From: Pseudomonas sp. GM80
GTDB taxonomy: Bacteria > Pseudomonadota > Gammaproteobacteria > Pseudomonadales > Pseudomonadaceae
Length of the DNA stretch: 64,000 bases
Assembly (NCBI RefSeq): GCF_000282515.1
Contig: NZ_AKJD01000094.1
Coordinates: forward strand, 1-64,000
Direction: 5' to 3'
A program made the translations under genes and the position numbers. Each line of letters opens with the position of its first letter. The first letter of the stretch is position 1. Shown here piece by piece: positions 18,498 to 27,293 of this stretch. The notes beneath the pieces are model-generated. The model ran no database searches and had not been told where the DNA came from. It saw only the letters and a list, made by a program, of their open reading frames with translations.

Positions 18498-19841
18498 CTA
18501 AAGTATCCGGTACAGCAACCGCTCGATCCGCACCCGACTCACGCGCTTGAGAAACTTGGCCACCCCGGCCGGGTATTCCGGCAAGGTCTGCAGGCTCTGG
18601 AAATTCTCGATCCGCGTGGTATGGCGGAAAATCTCTTCCAGCTCCTTCGCCCGTGGTTCCAGCCACTCGCCTTTCGGGTCTTCAATCAGCAACGCGTTTT
18701 CCAGATCCAGACGGAACGCCCGTGGATTAAGGTTGTTGCCGGTCAGCAGCGTATAACGATGATCGACCCACATGCCCTTGAGGTGATAGGTGTTATCGCC
18801 ATCACGCCACAAGTGCAGGTTCAACTGGCCGCTGTCGATGTTGCGTTGATGGCGTTTGGCGAAGCGGCGCAGGCTGATCTCGTACAGGTACGGCAGCGCG
18901 GCGATCACCTTGAACGGCTCGCTCGGCGGGATGTAGAAATCGTTGGCGGTCTTGTCGCCGACCACGATGTCGATCTTCACGCCACGCGCCAATGCGCGGT
19001 TGATCTCGCGGATCACGCCCAGCGGCAAGTTGAAGTACGGCGTGCAGATGGTCAGCTGCTTTTGCGCGCTGGCAATCAGCTCGAGAATCGCCCGGTTCAA
19101 CGGGTTGTTCTTGCCGACACCAAGCAACGGCGTAACGCACAGACCGTCTCTGGCAGTGCTGCCAGTGGCGGTGTCGTACGTTGCATATTTGAGCCGACTG
19201 CGCAGATCACCGATGTCGTTGCGCAGGCTGCGCGTAGTCGGCAGGTTGGGCAGATCGAGGCGATGCACGGCTTTGGATTCGATCAGGCCATGCTTGACCA
19301 GGTGATGCATCGAGTCCGCCAGTTCGTGGCTTTGCAGCACGTGATAGCGGTCGAAACGGTACTTGTCGAACTTGTGCAGGTAAACGTTGTTCAGGCTGGC
19401 ACCGCTGTAGACCACGCAATCGTCGATCACGAAGCCTTTCAAATGCAGAACGCCGAACAGCTCGCGAGTCTGCACTGGCACGCCGTACACCGGCACTTCG
19501 CTCTGGTGCGTGCGGGTCATTTCCTGGTACCACGCCGAATTGCCCGGCTGCTTGCCGGCCCCGATCAGCCCGCGCTGGGCGCGCAGCCAATCGACCACCA
19601 CGGCGATTTCAAGCTCAGGGCGTTTGAGCTTGGCGGCGTGCAAGGCATCGAGGATTTCCTGACCGGCTTCGTCTTGCTGCAGATACAGCGCGACGATGTA
19701 GATGCGCTGGGTCGCCGCAGCGATTTTTTCCAGCAGGCAACGACGGAACTCGGCGGCGCCGGACAGAATGGTCACGGCCTCGGCGGTCAGCGGAAAGCTG
19801 CGCAGTTTGGGCAGCAAGGAACGTTTGAAAAGCAACGGCAT
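18498..19841 (-). CDS. pssA: CDP-diacylglycerol-serine O-phosphatidyltransferase, PLD type (PssA)
   Basis: 447 residues, matching the E. coli PssA length and sequence plan closely: LLEKIAAATQRIYIVALYL, ICTPYFNLP, VGDKTANDFYIP, TGNNLNPRA. Two phospholipase-D half-sites are seen, HLKGFVIDD (133-141) and HLKGMWVDH in the second half. It makes phosphatidylserine from CDP-diacylglycerol and serine, on the way to phosphatidylethanolamine, at the membrane surface. The frame continues upstream to 20579 but only as antisense of the tetR gene, so ATG 19841 is used. Confidence 0.9.
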   Translation of the reverse strand: MPLLFKRSLLPKLRSFPLTAEAVTILSGAAEFRRCLLEKIAAATQRIYIVALYLQQDEAGQEILDALHAAKLKRPELEIAVVVDWLRAQRGLIGAGKQPGNSAWYQEMTRTHQSEVPVYGVPVQTRELFGVLHLKGFVIDDCVVYSGASLNNVYLHKFDKYRFDRYHVLQSHELADSMHHLVKHGLIESKAVHRLDLPNLPTTRSLRNDIGDLRSRLKYATYDTATGSTARDGLCVTPLLGVGKNNPLNRAILELIASAQKQLTICTPYFNLPLGVIREINRALARGVKIDIVVGDKTANDFYIPPSEPFKVIAALPYLYEISLRRFAKRHQRNIDSGQLNLHLWRDGDNTYHLKGMWVDHRYTLLTGNNLNPRAFRLDLENALLIEDPKGEWLEPRAKELEEIFRHTTRIENFQSLQTLPEYPAGVAKFLKRVSRVRIERLLYRIL

Positions 19842-19920
19842 AGGGCTCGCAATGGGTCGAATCCGAAGAACCCGAGAGCTTACACCATCGCATCCTTCGG
19901 GTCTTGTTAGTGCCTGTAAA

Positions 19921-20000
19921 CAGATCAAAAGATCGCAGCCTTCGGCAGCGCCTACACAGACCAATGTAGGAGCTGCCGAAGGCTGCGATATTTTGATCTT
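19921..20000. repeat. REP pair in outward orientation
   Basis: AGATCAAAAGATCGCAGCCTTCGGCAGCGCCTACA followed by TGTAGGAGCTGCCGAAGGCTGCGATATTTTGATC. Here the CTCCTACA ends face each other, opposite to most pairs in the window. Confidence 0.85.
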
Positions 20001-20045
20001 AAAAAACAATTGCAAAAGGAGAACAACCGTTCTACTGTTCGCCAC

Positions 20046-20609
20046 ATGAACGAAATAAATAACAGTGATACCCGCGACATCATTCTCGATGTCACCGAAA
20101 AGCTGATCTACAAAAGTGGCATCGCTGCCACCAGCATGGATCTTCTGGTGAAAACCGCCGGTGTCTCGAGAAAAAGCATCTACCGTTATTTTGCGGATAA
20201 GGACGAACTGGTTGCCGCCGCTCTGCAACGTCGTGACATTCGCTGGATGCACTGGTACCGAAACGCCGTCGATCAAGCCGAAAGCCCGGCAGATCGCCTG
20301 CTCAACCTGTTTACCGTACTCAACGGCTGGTTTGCCTCGGAAGGCTTTCGCGGCTGTGCATTCATCAACACCAGCGGCGAAACCGGTGACCCGAACCACC
20401 CGGTGCGGCTGGTGGCCAAGGAACACAAACAGAAGCTGCTCGACTACGTGTGCGAGCTGTGTACCGAATATGGCGCCGAAGACCCGCAACTGCTGGCCAA
20501 ACAGTTGCTGATCCTGATTGACGGTGCCATTACCGTAGCGCTTGTGATGGGTGATCACAGTGCCGCCGATAATGCGCAATGCATGGCGCGTAAGTTATTG
20601 GGCCTGTAA
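20046..20609 (+). CDS. TetR family transcriptional regulator
   Basis: 187 residues. The N-terminal TetR DNA-binding domain has a helix-turn-helix at about 25-55 (IAATSMDLLVKTAGVSRKSIYRYF). The C-terminal ligand domain has a CAFINTSGETG block typical of many Pseudomonas TetR repressors. It is followed 55 bases later by the DUF1348 gene, its likely target or operon partner. ATG at 20046 is preferred over the TTG at 20010. Confidence 0.87.
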   Translation: MNEINNSDTRDIILDVTEKLIYKSGIAATSMDLLVKTAGVSRKSIYRYFADKDELVAAALQRRDIRWMHWYRNAVDQAESPADRLLNLFTVLNGWFASEGFRGCAFINTSGETGDPNHPVRLVAKEHKQKLLDYVCELCTEYGAEDPQLLAKQLLILIDGAITVALVMGDHSAADNAQCMARKLLGL

Positions 20610-20664
20610 TGCCTTGATAAGCCGGACTTGATGTTCAACTATTAATTAGACCGGGAGACCGAAC

Positions 20665-21144
20665 ATGTCGACTGCAGCCCAGTTACGTCCGCCACTGCCC
20701 CCCTTCAACCGTGAATCGGCCATCGAGAAAGTTCGTTTGGCCGAAGACGGCTGGAATTCCCGCGATCCGGAAAAGGTATCGCTGGCCTATACCCTCGACA
20801 CGAAATGGCGCAACCGTGCCGAATTCGCCAACAACCGCGAAGAAGCCAAAGCCTTTCTGACCCGCAAGTGGGCGAAAGAACTGGATTACCGCTTGATCAA
20901 GGAACTGTGGGCTTACTCCGATACGCGCATCGCCGTGCGTTATGCCTATGAATGGCACGACGATTCGGGTAACTGGTTCCGCTCCTACGGCAACGAGAAC
21001 TGGGAGTTTGATGAACAGGGCCTGATGTTCCAGCGCTATGCGTGCATCAACGACATGCCGATCAAAGAGAGTGAGCGCAAGTTCCACTGGCCGCTGGGCC
21101 GCCGCCCGGATGATCACCCCGGCCTGTCCGACCTGGGCCTGTAA
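20665..21144 (+). CDS. DUF1348 (NTF2/SnoaL-like) protein
   Basis: 159 residues, one small alpha+beta domain of the nuclear-transport-factor-2 fold. [21 protein letters not shown] and [12 protein letters not shown] are typical of DUF1348 proteins. No catalytic function is established for this family. It probably answers to the TetR regulator just upstream. A GGGAG site precedes ATG 20665. Confidence 0.85.
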   Translation: MSTAAQLRPPLPPFNRESAIEKVRLAEDGWNSRDPEKVSLAYTLDTKWRNRAEFANNREEAKAFLTRKWAKELDYRLIKELWAYSDTRIAVRYAYEWHDDSGNWFRSYGNENWEFDEQGLMFQRYACINDMPIKESERKFHWPLGRRPDDHPGLSDLGL

Positions 21145-21152
21145 CCCCCCCC

Positions 21153-21230
21153 TGTAGGAGCTGCCGAAGGCTGCGATCTTTTAATGTTGTTTTCAAGATC
21201 AAAAGATCGCAGCCTTCGGCAGCTCCTACA
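21153..21230. repeat. Inverted REP pair
   Basis: TGTAGGAGCTGCCGAAGGCTGCGATCTTTTAATG and inverted arm, between the convergent DUF1348 and sfnG genes. Confidence 0.87.
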
Positions 21231-21246
21231 AGGGGATGTGCTGCGG

Positions 21247-22329
21247 TCAGGCGACGGCGGCAGTCTTCTCGGCCTCCAGTTCGCGTACCAGTGGCAACAC
21301 TCGCTGGCCGAAGTACTCCACTTCTTCCTGAAAGTGCAGGAACCCCGCCAACACCAGATCCACCCCCACCGCCTTCAACGCGACAATCCGCTCGGCAATC
21401 TGCAACGGCGTACCAATCAGATTGGTCTTGAAGCCGTCGTTGTACTGCACCAGATCCTCGAACGTCGATTTTGCCCAGTTGCCCTCGCCCTCCGGTGAGG
21501 CCCTGCCCGCCTGTTTCGCCGCATCGCCAAACGCGTTCACCGCTTCCGGATCGGCCTGATCGATGATCTGCGCCAACACCGCCCGCGCCTCTTCTTCGGT
21601 GTCGCGGGCGATGACAAACGCGTTGACGCCAATCTTCACCGAGTGATTGTTCGCCGCGGCCTTGGCACGAATATCGTCAACCTGCGCCTTGATCCCCTCA
21701 ACGCTGTTGCCGTTAGTGAAATACCAGTCCGAGACCCTTGCCGCCATGTCCCGTGCTGCCCGCGAGCTGCCGCCCTGAAAAATCTCCGGACGCCCCAGCG
21801 GTTTTGGCTTGAGGGTGTAATTATCGAAACGGTAGAAGTCGCCGCGAAAGGTGAAATTGTCCTGGCTCCAGACACCCCGCAACGAACGGATGAATTCCTC
21901 GGAACGGCGGTAGCGCTCGTCGTGTTCCAGCCAATGTTCGCCGATGGCCTGGAACTCGCCTTTGAACCAGCCGCTGACGATGTTTACCGCGATGCGGCCG
22001 TTGGTGAGTTGATCGATGGTCGCCAGTTGTTTGGCCGCCAGTGCTGGTTGCCACGGGCCGGGCAAAATGGCTGCGATGACTTTCAGCCTGGTCGTGGCGG
22101 CCAGCAAGGCATGGCTGAACGCAACCGACTCATGCTGGAACTCGGCGCCGTAACCGGCGGTGAAGCGGATCTGCGTCAACGCGTATTCAAACCCGGCGGC
22201 TTCGGCGATCTGCGCCAGTTTGCGGTTGTAGTCGATACCCCAATCGGTGCGTTGTTCGATCTTGCTGACCACCAGCCCACCGCTGACGTTCGGCACCCAG
22301 TAGGCAAATTTCACGGCTTGCTGACTCAT
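21247..22329 (-). CDS. sfnG: SfnG: FMNH2-dependent dimethylsulfone monooxygenase
   Basis: 360 residues, bacterial luciferase-like (LLM) flavin-dependent monooxygenase. MSQQAVKFAYWVPNVSGGLVV and EAAGFEYALTQIRFTAGYG match SfnG, which converts dimethylsulfone to methanesulfinate in sulfur scavenging. ATG at 22329 is used; the frame is open to 22377 but that part contains the sigma-54 promoter. In P. putida, sfnG needs the sigma-54 activator SfnR, consistent with the promoter seen here. No sfnR is in the window. Confidence 0.88.
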   Translation of the reverse strand: MSQQAVKFAYWVPNVSGGLVVSKIEQRTDWGIDYNRKLAQIAEAAGFEYALTQIRFTAGYGAEFQHESVAFSHALLAATTRLKVIAAILPGPWQPALAAKQLATIDQLTNGRIAVNIVSGWFKGEFQAIGEHWLEHDERYRRSEEFIRSLRGVWSQDNFTFRGDFYRFDNYTLKPKPLGRPEIFQGGSSRAARDMAARVSDWYFTNGNSVEGIKAQVDDIRAKAAANNHSVKIGVNAFVIARDTEEEARAVLAQIIDQADPEAVNAFGDAAKQAGRASPEGEGNWAKSTFEDLVQYNDGFKTNLIGTPLQIAERIVALKAVGVDLVLAGFLHFQEEVEYFGQRVLPLVRELEAEKTAAVA

Positions 22330-22370
22330 TGGCGTGTCCTCGGGACATTTGCGGAGATGGGAGAGGTAGA

Positions 22371-22385
22371 GCAGCAAGCGTGCCA
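22371..22385 (-). promoter_or_regulatory. Sigma-54 (-24/-12) promoter of sfnG
   Basis: Minus-strand TGGCACGCTTGCTGC has GG and GC separated by exactly 10 bases, matching TGGCAC-N5-TTGC at all key positions except one T. The -12 GC is about 42 bases before the sfnG ATG, giving a leader of about 30 nt. This fits the known RpoN/SfnR control of sfnG. Confidence 0.8.
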
Positions 22386-22505
22386 GGGTTGGAATGCCCG
22401 GTTTTGTTGAGCTTCGCGGTTATTCAGATGTTTTGTGGAAGGGGGATTTGTCGGCGGGTTGTTGTGTGGGCAACAGTTGGTTTTATTTGTTGGCTCGACT
22501 GCCCT

Positions 22506-22596
22506 CATCGCTGGCGAGCCAGCTCCCACAAGGATCGGGGTGGACAATGATCTTCAGTGCAACGCAAAAACCTGTGGGAGCTGGCTTGCCAGCGAT
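22506..22596. repeat. Inverted REP pair, TGGCTTGCCAGCGATG type
   Basis: CATCGCTGGCGAGCCAGCTCCCACA and inverted copy flanking about 35 bases. Confidence 0.87.
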
Positions 22597-22688
22597 GGCG
22601 TCAGATGGGTCGCCGCAACAGTTGGATACAGGTAACATGACCGCCCTCCCCGCAGCCAAATCTGCGCCCTGCCGAATAAGCCGATTCC

Positions 22689-23468
22689 ATGCCTTTCGAA
22701 CTCAGCGTTGACCTCACCACCCTGGCCATTCTGGCCCTTGTCGCTTTCGTTGCCGGTTTCATCGATGCCATCGCCGGCGGTGGTGGTCTGCTGACCACGC
22801 CTGCACTGCTGACGGCCGGCCTACCGCCGCACCTGGTGCTGGGCACCAACAAACTCAGTTCGACGTTTGGCTCGGCCACTGCCAGTTTCACCTTCTACCG
22901 CCGCAAGTTGTTCCACCCACGGCAATGGGTGCACGCGATCATCGGCACGCTGGTCGGCGCGTTGACCGGCGCCATCGTCGCCCATTACCTGCCGGCGGAA
23001 TGGCTGAACAAAATGCTCCCGGTGATCGTCTTCGCTTGTGGCCTATACCTGTTGTTCGGCGGCACGCCAAAAGCACCGCTGGACAGCGACGCGCCGATCA
23101 AAAAGAAATGGCAATCGACCCAAGGTTTCGGCCTCGGTTTCTACGACGGTGTCGCCGGCCCCGGCACCGGCGCGTTCTGGACGGTGAGCAGTCTGTTGCT
23201 GTACCCGATTGATCTGGTCAAGGCCAGCGGTGTGGCGCGCAGCATGAACTTCGTCAGCAACATCGCGGCGCTGTCGGTGTTCGTGTTTTCCGGGCAGGTG
23301 GACTGGATCATCGGCCTGAGCATGGGCCTGTCGGTAATGGTCGGCGCGTTCTTTGGCGCGCGCACCGCAATCAGCGGTGGCGCCAAGTTCATTCGCCCGG
23401 TGTTCATCACCGTGGTGCTGGGTTTGACCGTGCGCCTAGCCTGGCAGCACTGGTTCAGCGTGGCCTAA
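22689..23468 (+). CDS. TSUP family (TauE/SafE) anion exporter
   Basis: 259 residues with about eight hydrophobic helices. The [20 protein letters not shown] motif in the first repeat and [15 protein letters not shown] in the second are characteristic of TauE/SafE transporters for sulfite or organosulfonate. Its position next to sfnG hints at sulfur compounds, but they do not share a promoter. Its last 33 bases overlap the 3' end of nudC on the other strand. Confidence 0.87.
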   Translation: MPFELSVDLTTLAILALVAFVAGFIDAIAGGGGLLTTPALLTAGLPPHLVLGTNKLSSTFGSATASFTFYRRKLFHPRQWVHAIIGTLVGALTGAIVAHYLPAEWLNKMLPVIVFACGLYLLFGGTPKAPLDSDAPIKKKWQSTQGFGLGFYDGVAGPGTGAFWTVSSLLLYPIDLVKASGVARSMNFVSNIAALSVFVFSGQVDWIIGLSMGLSVMVGAFFGARTAISGGAKFIRPVFITVVLGLTVRLAWQHWFSVA

Positions 23469-24266
23469 GCGCCGCGCCACGTAGACGTCGATCAGATAAC
23501 GCGCAATCGACTTTGACGCCGGCAACGGCGGCAGGTCGTGCACGTTGAACCACTGGGCGTCTTCGATCTCGTCTTCCTGACAGACAATCTCGCCACCGGC
23601 GTATTCGGCATGGAAGCCGAGCATCATCGAGTGCGGGAACGGCCAGCACTGGCTGCCCAGGTACTGAATGTTCTTCACCTCGATCTGCACTTCTTCGCGC
23701 ACTTCACGAATCAGGCAATCCTCGGCCGATTCGCCCGGCTCGGCAAACCCCGCCAACGTGCTGTAAACCCCGGTGACGAAACGCGGTGAACGCGCCAGCA
23801 GAATCTCGTCGCCACGCGTGATCAGCACAATCATGCTCGGCGAAATGCGCGGATAACTGCGCAGGTCGCACGGCTGGCAATACATCGCCCGCTCGCGCGG
23901 CACTTGCGTCATGGCTTGCCCGCAGTTGCCACAGAAACGATGCTCGCGCGCCCAGGTGCCGATCTGCGCGGCGTAGCCGAGCACTTTGTAAATCGTGTGA
24001 TCGCCATCGAGCATGAACGCCCGCAGACCTTTCCAGTTGCAACCCGGCACCTCGCTGGTACTGCGCAGTTCCAGCAAATACACCGGTTCGCCGTCGAGAT
24101 GGCCAATGCCGTGCTCGGTGAGGACTGACAAGTCCTGACGCTTGAGCCATTCCCGGGGGAACAGCGCGCCATTGTCATCGAACAGAAAGCCTTCCGGGCT
24201 GCGCGCCACGGCCCAGCCGCCCGGTTGATCGGTGTCGAGTACTGCAGTGGTCCAGCGAGCTGTCAT
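23436..24266 (-). CDS. nudC: NAD(H) pyrophosphatase NudC
   Basis: 276 residues. A zinc ribbon with Cys112/Cys115/Cys130/Cys133 (FCGNC ... YCQPC) precedes the Nudix box [21 protein letters not shown] (173-193). The NudC hallmark SQCWPFPHS follows at 205-213. It hydrolyses NADH to NMNH and AMP and can remove NAD caps from RNA 5' ends. Six bases separate it from the crotonase gene upstream, so they share an operon. Confidence 0.92.
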   Translation of the reverse strand: MTARWTTAVLDTDQPGGWAVARSPEGFLFDDNGALFPREWLKRQDLSVLTEHGIGHLDGEPVYLLELRSTSEVPGCNWKGLRAFMLDGDHTIYKVLGYAAQIGTWAREHRFCGNCGQAMTQVPRERAMYCQPCDLRSYPRISPSMIVLITRGDEILLARSPRFVTGVYSTLAGFAEPGESAEDCLIREVREEVQIEVKNIQYLGSQCWPFPHSMMLGFHAEYAGGEIVCQEDEIEDAQWFNVHDLPPLPASKSIARYLIDVYVARRLGHAEPVLPG

Positions 24267-24272
24267 GGTTTC

Positions 24273-25085
24273 TCAGTCCAGGAATTCGGGTTTCTGTTTG
24301 CTCATGTGGGCGGCCATGGCCACGCGCAAATCAGTGGATTGCAGCATGGCGGCGTTCCAGGTGGCAACGTATTCGAGGCCGTCGTCGATGCGATGGTCGC
24401 GCATGTAGCTGATCATTTCCTTGGTGCCGGTGACCGCTATCGGCGATTTAGAGGCGATCTCGCGAGCGATGTCGAGCACGCCTTCGAGCAGCGCGTCTTT
24501 GTCGCTGTAGACGCGATTGACCAGGCCGATGTTGCGCGCCTCTTCGGCGCCGAAGGTGCGACCGGTGTAAGCCAGTTCACGCAGCATGCCGTCACCGATG
24601 ATCCGTGGCAACCGTTGCAAAGTGCCAACATCGGCGGCCATGCCGATATCGATTTCCTTGATCGAGAATTGCGCGTCTTCGGCGGCGTAACGCATGTCGC
24701 AGGCCGCGATCAGGTCGATCGCACCGCCCAGGCAGTAACCCTGAATCGCCGCGAGCACCGGTTTGCGGCAGTTGTCGACGGCATTGAACGACGCTTGCAG
24801 GGTGAGGATCTTGCGGCGCAGCAGGCGTGCGTTGCGGCCGACGTCCTTGCCCAGCTCATTGGCGACACCGGCGAGCATCATCAGGTCGATGCCCGAGGAG
24901 AAATGTTTGCCGTTGCCGCTGAGCACCACCACGCGCACTTCGTCGGTGTCGTCGATCCACTGGAAAATCTCGACGATCTCGCTCCAGAACGCCGCGTTCA
25001 TCGAATTGATCTTTTCCGGACGATTGATCTGCACATGGGCGATGTTGTCGGCCAGTTCGACGTTGAAGGCGGAGTATTGAGTCAT
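24273..25085 (-). CDS. Crotonase-family protein resembling delta3,5-delta2,4-dienoyl-CoA isomerase
   Basis: 270 residues. Unlike the two other crotonases in the window, it has GGAIDLIAACD and KEIDIGMAADVGTLQRLP. These align with the acidic triad of ECH1-type dienoyl-CoA isomerases (here Asp124, Glu144, Asp152). That enzyme reshuffles double bonds during oxidation of unsaturated fatty acids with odd-numbered double bonds. The activity is inferred from these residues. First gene of a minus-strand pair with nudC. Confidence 0.83.
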   Translation of the reverse strand: MTQYSAFNVELADNIAHVQINRPEKINSMNAAFWSEIVEIFQWIDDTDEVRVVVLSGNGKHFSSGIDLMMLAGVANELGKDVGRNARLLRRKILTLQASFNAVDNCRKPVLAAIQGYCLGGAIDLIAACDMRYAAEDAQFSIKEIDIGMAADVGTLQRLPRIIGDGMLRELAYTGRTFGAEEARNIGLVNRVYSDKDALLEGVLDIAREIASKSPIAVTGTKEMISYMRDHRIDDGLEYVATWNAAMLQSTDLRVAMAAHMSKQKPEFLD

Positions 25086-25199
25086 GGCAGTGATCCTTTA
25101 CCGGGCTGAAAATGAGGCCCGAACTATAACAAGGCATCACGGTGGCGGTTCGGCCAAATGCGGGACTGACTTGAGGAGATGTACTGCAACACTCCACCC

Positions 25200-25284
25200 T
25201 GTAGGAGCTGCCGCAGGCTGCGATCTTTTGATGCTGATTTTAGAAGACCAGATCAAAAGATCGCAGCCTGCGGCAGCTCCTACA
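25200..25284. repeat. Inverted REP pair
   Basis: TGTAGGAGCTGCCGCAGGCTGCGATCTTTTGAT and inverted copy, between the methyltransferase stop and the crotonase gene. Confidence 0.87.
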
Positions 25285-26050
25285 GGGATTTTCGTGTCAC
25301 GAAGGCTGCGGTTTCGTAGGGGACTGTTACTACATCCTTGCCGCGCAACTCGGGCTCGGACGCGATCAACGCGCGAATCTGCTCATCGATCCTGGCCCGC
25401 TGTGCCTGCGGCAACGCGGCAATGAAACTGGTCGAACGCACGCGGTTAAACAAGACATCCTCCGGCGAGCCGGTATGCCCATTGTGAAACTGCTGCAACT
25501 GCAGTGGCCCGAACGCCGGGTGTGGAAACGCCTTGCGCCATTCGCCGGTGTAATAACGCGGCGTATCACCTTCCAGCGCATTAACGATGGCGTCCAGCTT
25601 CGGCACCCAGCTCACTTGAGTGTCACGCAGGTTCCAGATCAACCCCAACTTGCCGCCAGGCTTGAGCACTCGAGCGATCTCGGTCAACGCTGCTTCGCTG
25701 GCAAACCAGTGAAACGCCTGCGCGCAGATCACCACGTCGACCGACGCATCCGGTAGCGGCAGATCGGTCGCCGTGCCATGCACGGCCAACACCTGCGGCC
25801 AGGCATCAGAAAGTTTCTCAAGCATCTGCGCCACGGGTTCGACGGCGATAACCTGCGCGCCCGTGGCCACCAACCGACCGGTGAATTTGCCGGTACCGGC
25901 GCCCAGATCGATCACCGTCTTGTGATCATCCAGACCTAACGTTGCCGTCAGCCAGTCACTGACTTGCGGCGGGTAATCCGGACGCCCTTTGACGTAGGTA
26001 TCGGCGGCCGTTTTGTAGCCCCCGGTGGAATGATGGAGATGATCGTTCAT
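25280..26050 (-). CDS. Class I SAM-dependent methyltransferase
   Basis: 256 residues. The SAM-binding motif VIDLGAGTGKFTGRL is near residue 50, and the DLPLPDASVDVVICAQAFHWF region identifies a methyltransferase-11 type domain. The substrate is unknown. The 3' end of the gene overlaps the last bases of a REP arm. ATG at 26050 is chosen; the extension to 26137 is not protein-like. Confidence 0.85.
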   Translation of the reverse strand: MNDHLHHSTGGYKTAADTYVKGRPDYPPQVSDWLTATLGLDDHKTVIDLGAGTGKFTGRLVATGAQVIAVEPVAQMLEKLSDAWPQVLAVHGTATDLPLPDASVDVVICAQAFHWFASEAALTEIARVLKPGGKLGLIWNLRDTQVSWVPKLDAIVNALEGDTPRYYTGEWRKAFPHPAFGPLQLQQFHNGHTGSPEDVLFNRVRSTSFIAALPQAQRARIDEQIRALIASEPELRGKDVVTVPYETAAFVTRKSL

Positions 26051-26109
26051 GGCAGTCCCCCTTAACACAGAGCTTCGGATCAACGGCAGACGCTTGCGAG
26101 CATAGCGCC

Positions 26110-26136
26110 GGAATTTGTGCCTGACTTGAACAGTCA
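26110..26136 (+). promoter_or_regulatory. Possible ECF-type promoter of the TPR-sigma operon
   Basis: GGAATTT, 16 bases, then GTCA resembles the GGAACTT-N16-GTC/TCTGA form recognised by many ECF sigma factors. Since the operon encodes its own ECF sigma, autoregulation is plausible. Match by eye only. Confidence 0.35.
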
Positions 26137-26209
26137 CTGACTAAGCAATGAATAAAATTTCACCCTGTGGTGTTCAAAGTGAAACATAACCCCCTGTGGA
26201 GCCTTGCCC

Positions 26210-26743
26210 ATGACTATCCGTTCCGTTATGTTCGCCGCCCCGTTGCTGCTGGCGGCGGCGCTGTCCAGCCATTTGGCCTTTGCCAACGGTGATGAGGACG
26301 ACCCGGTGCAGAAGCCCGAGTGCCCAAAAGGCCAGGTCTGGGACAGCAAGACGCAAAAATGCGTACTGCAGACCAGCAGCCTGCTGCCGGACGCCGACCG
26401 TACCGATTACGCCTATCGTCTGGCCAAGGACGGTCGTTATGAAGAAGCCCTGGCACTGCTCGACACGCTGAAAAACCCGGACACCGCCAAGGCCCTCAAT
26501 TATCGCGGCTACGCCACGCGCAAACTGGGACGCACCGACGAAGGCATCGGCTATTACCTGAAATCGGTGAAACTCGATCCGCAATACGCGCAAGTGCGCG
26601 AATACCTCGGCGAAGCCTATGTAATCAAAGGCCGCGTCGACCTGGCGCAGGAACAACTGCAGCAGATCAAATCGATTTGCGGCACGTCCTGCGAGGAATA
26701 TCAGGACCTGGCTGAAGCCATCAACGATTCATCGAAAACCTGA
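26210..26743 (+). CDS. Secreted tetratricopeptide-repeat protein
   Basis: 177 residues. The signal peptide is MTIRSVMFAAPLLLAAALSS with likely cleavage near AFA. A short cysteine-containing segment (PECPKGQVWDSKTQKC) is followed by about three TPR helix pairs (RTDYAYRLAKDGRYEEALALL, ALNYRGYATRKLGRTDEGI, AQVREYLGEAYVIKG). It probably acts in the periplasm as a protein-protein adaptor. First of a plus-strand trio with a sigma factor and anti-sigma factor, so it may be the sensor or output of that circuit. TTG at 26204 is an alternative start. Confidence 0.82.
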   Translation: MTIRSVMFAAPLLLAAALSSHLAFANGDEDDPVQKPECPKGQVWDSKTQKCVLQTSSLLPDADRTDYAYRLAKDGRYEEALALLDTLKNPDTAKALNYRGYATRKLGRTDEGIGYYLKSVKLDPQYAQVREYLGEAYVIKGRVDLAQEQLQQIKSICGTSCEEYQDLAEAINDSSKT

Positions 26744-26765
26744 CCATCAATAACCGGAGGCCATC

Positions 26766-27293
26766 ATCGTCAGCGATCAGGCATTCAGAGCAGAACTCGG
26801 ACAGCATCTGGCGCGGCTCTGGCGTTACGGCTTGCTGCTGTCGCGCAATCGGCATGTCGCCGAGGATCTGGTGCAGGCGACCTGTGTGCGGGCGCTGGAA
26901 CGTGCCGGTCAGTACGTGGCCGGAACGCGCATGGACCGCTGGTTGCTGAGCATTCTGCATTCGATCTGGCTCAATGAAGTTCGAGCGCGTCGCGTGCGTC
27001 AGGGCTCGGGACAGGTCGACGCCGAAGGTCAATTGGCGGTTGATGGTGAATACGCTGCGCAGACTCATGTGCTGGCCGCGCAAGTGATTCGCCGGGTGGA
27101 CGCCCTGCCCGAGAGCCAGCGCGAAACCGTTTACCTGGCCTACGTCGAAGGCCTGTCCTACCGCGAAGTGGCCGAGATTCTGCAAGTGCCGATCGGCACG
27201 GTGATGAGCCGGCTGGCCACCGCGCGCCTGAAGCTTGCCGAGTATCCGCCGCTACAAGCCGTACCGAAAACCACCGAAGGAGATCGCCCATGA
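26766..27293 (+). CDS. ECF-type RNA polymerase sigma factor with a non-canonical start
   Basis: About 175 residues: region 2 (RHVAEDLVQATCVRALERAGQY) and region 4 (SYREVAEILQVPIGTVMSRLATARLKL) are clear. In-frame TAA at 26751-26753 limits the start, and codons from there read CCG GAG GCC ATC ATC GTC AGC GAT CAG. No ATG/GTG/TTG occurs until TTG at 26832, which would cut into region 2. A good CGGAGG site sits 6 bases before the second ATC, so initiation at ATC 26766 is the best reading. The gene ends in a 4-base overlap (ATGA) with the anti-sigma gene. Confidence 0.75.
   Translation: MVSDQAFRAELGQHLARLWRYGLLLSRNRHVAEDLVQATCVRALERAGQYVAGTRMDRWLLSILHSIWLNEVRARRVRQGSGQVDAEGQLAVDGEYAAQTHVLAAQVIRRVDALPESQRETVYLAYVEGLSYREVAEILQVPIGTVMSRLATARLKLAEYPPLQAVPKTTEGDRP

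Larger units (their letters stand above)
22330..22688. other. Intergenic region between sfnG and the TSUP gene
   Basis: 359 bases between divergent genes. It holds the sigma-54 promoter of sfnG (22371-22385, minus) and one TGGCTTGCCAGCGATG-type REP pair. No gene seen. Confidence 0.75.

Noticed and set aside
19842..20579. Upstream extension of pssA on the minus strand
   Set aside because: Antisense to the tetR gene and crosses a REP pair; PssA homologues start at the 19841 methionine.
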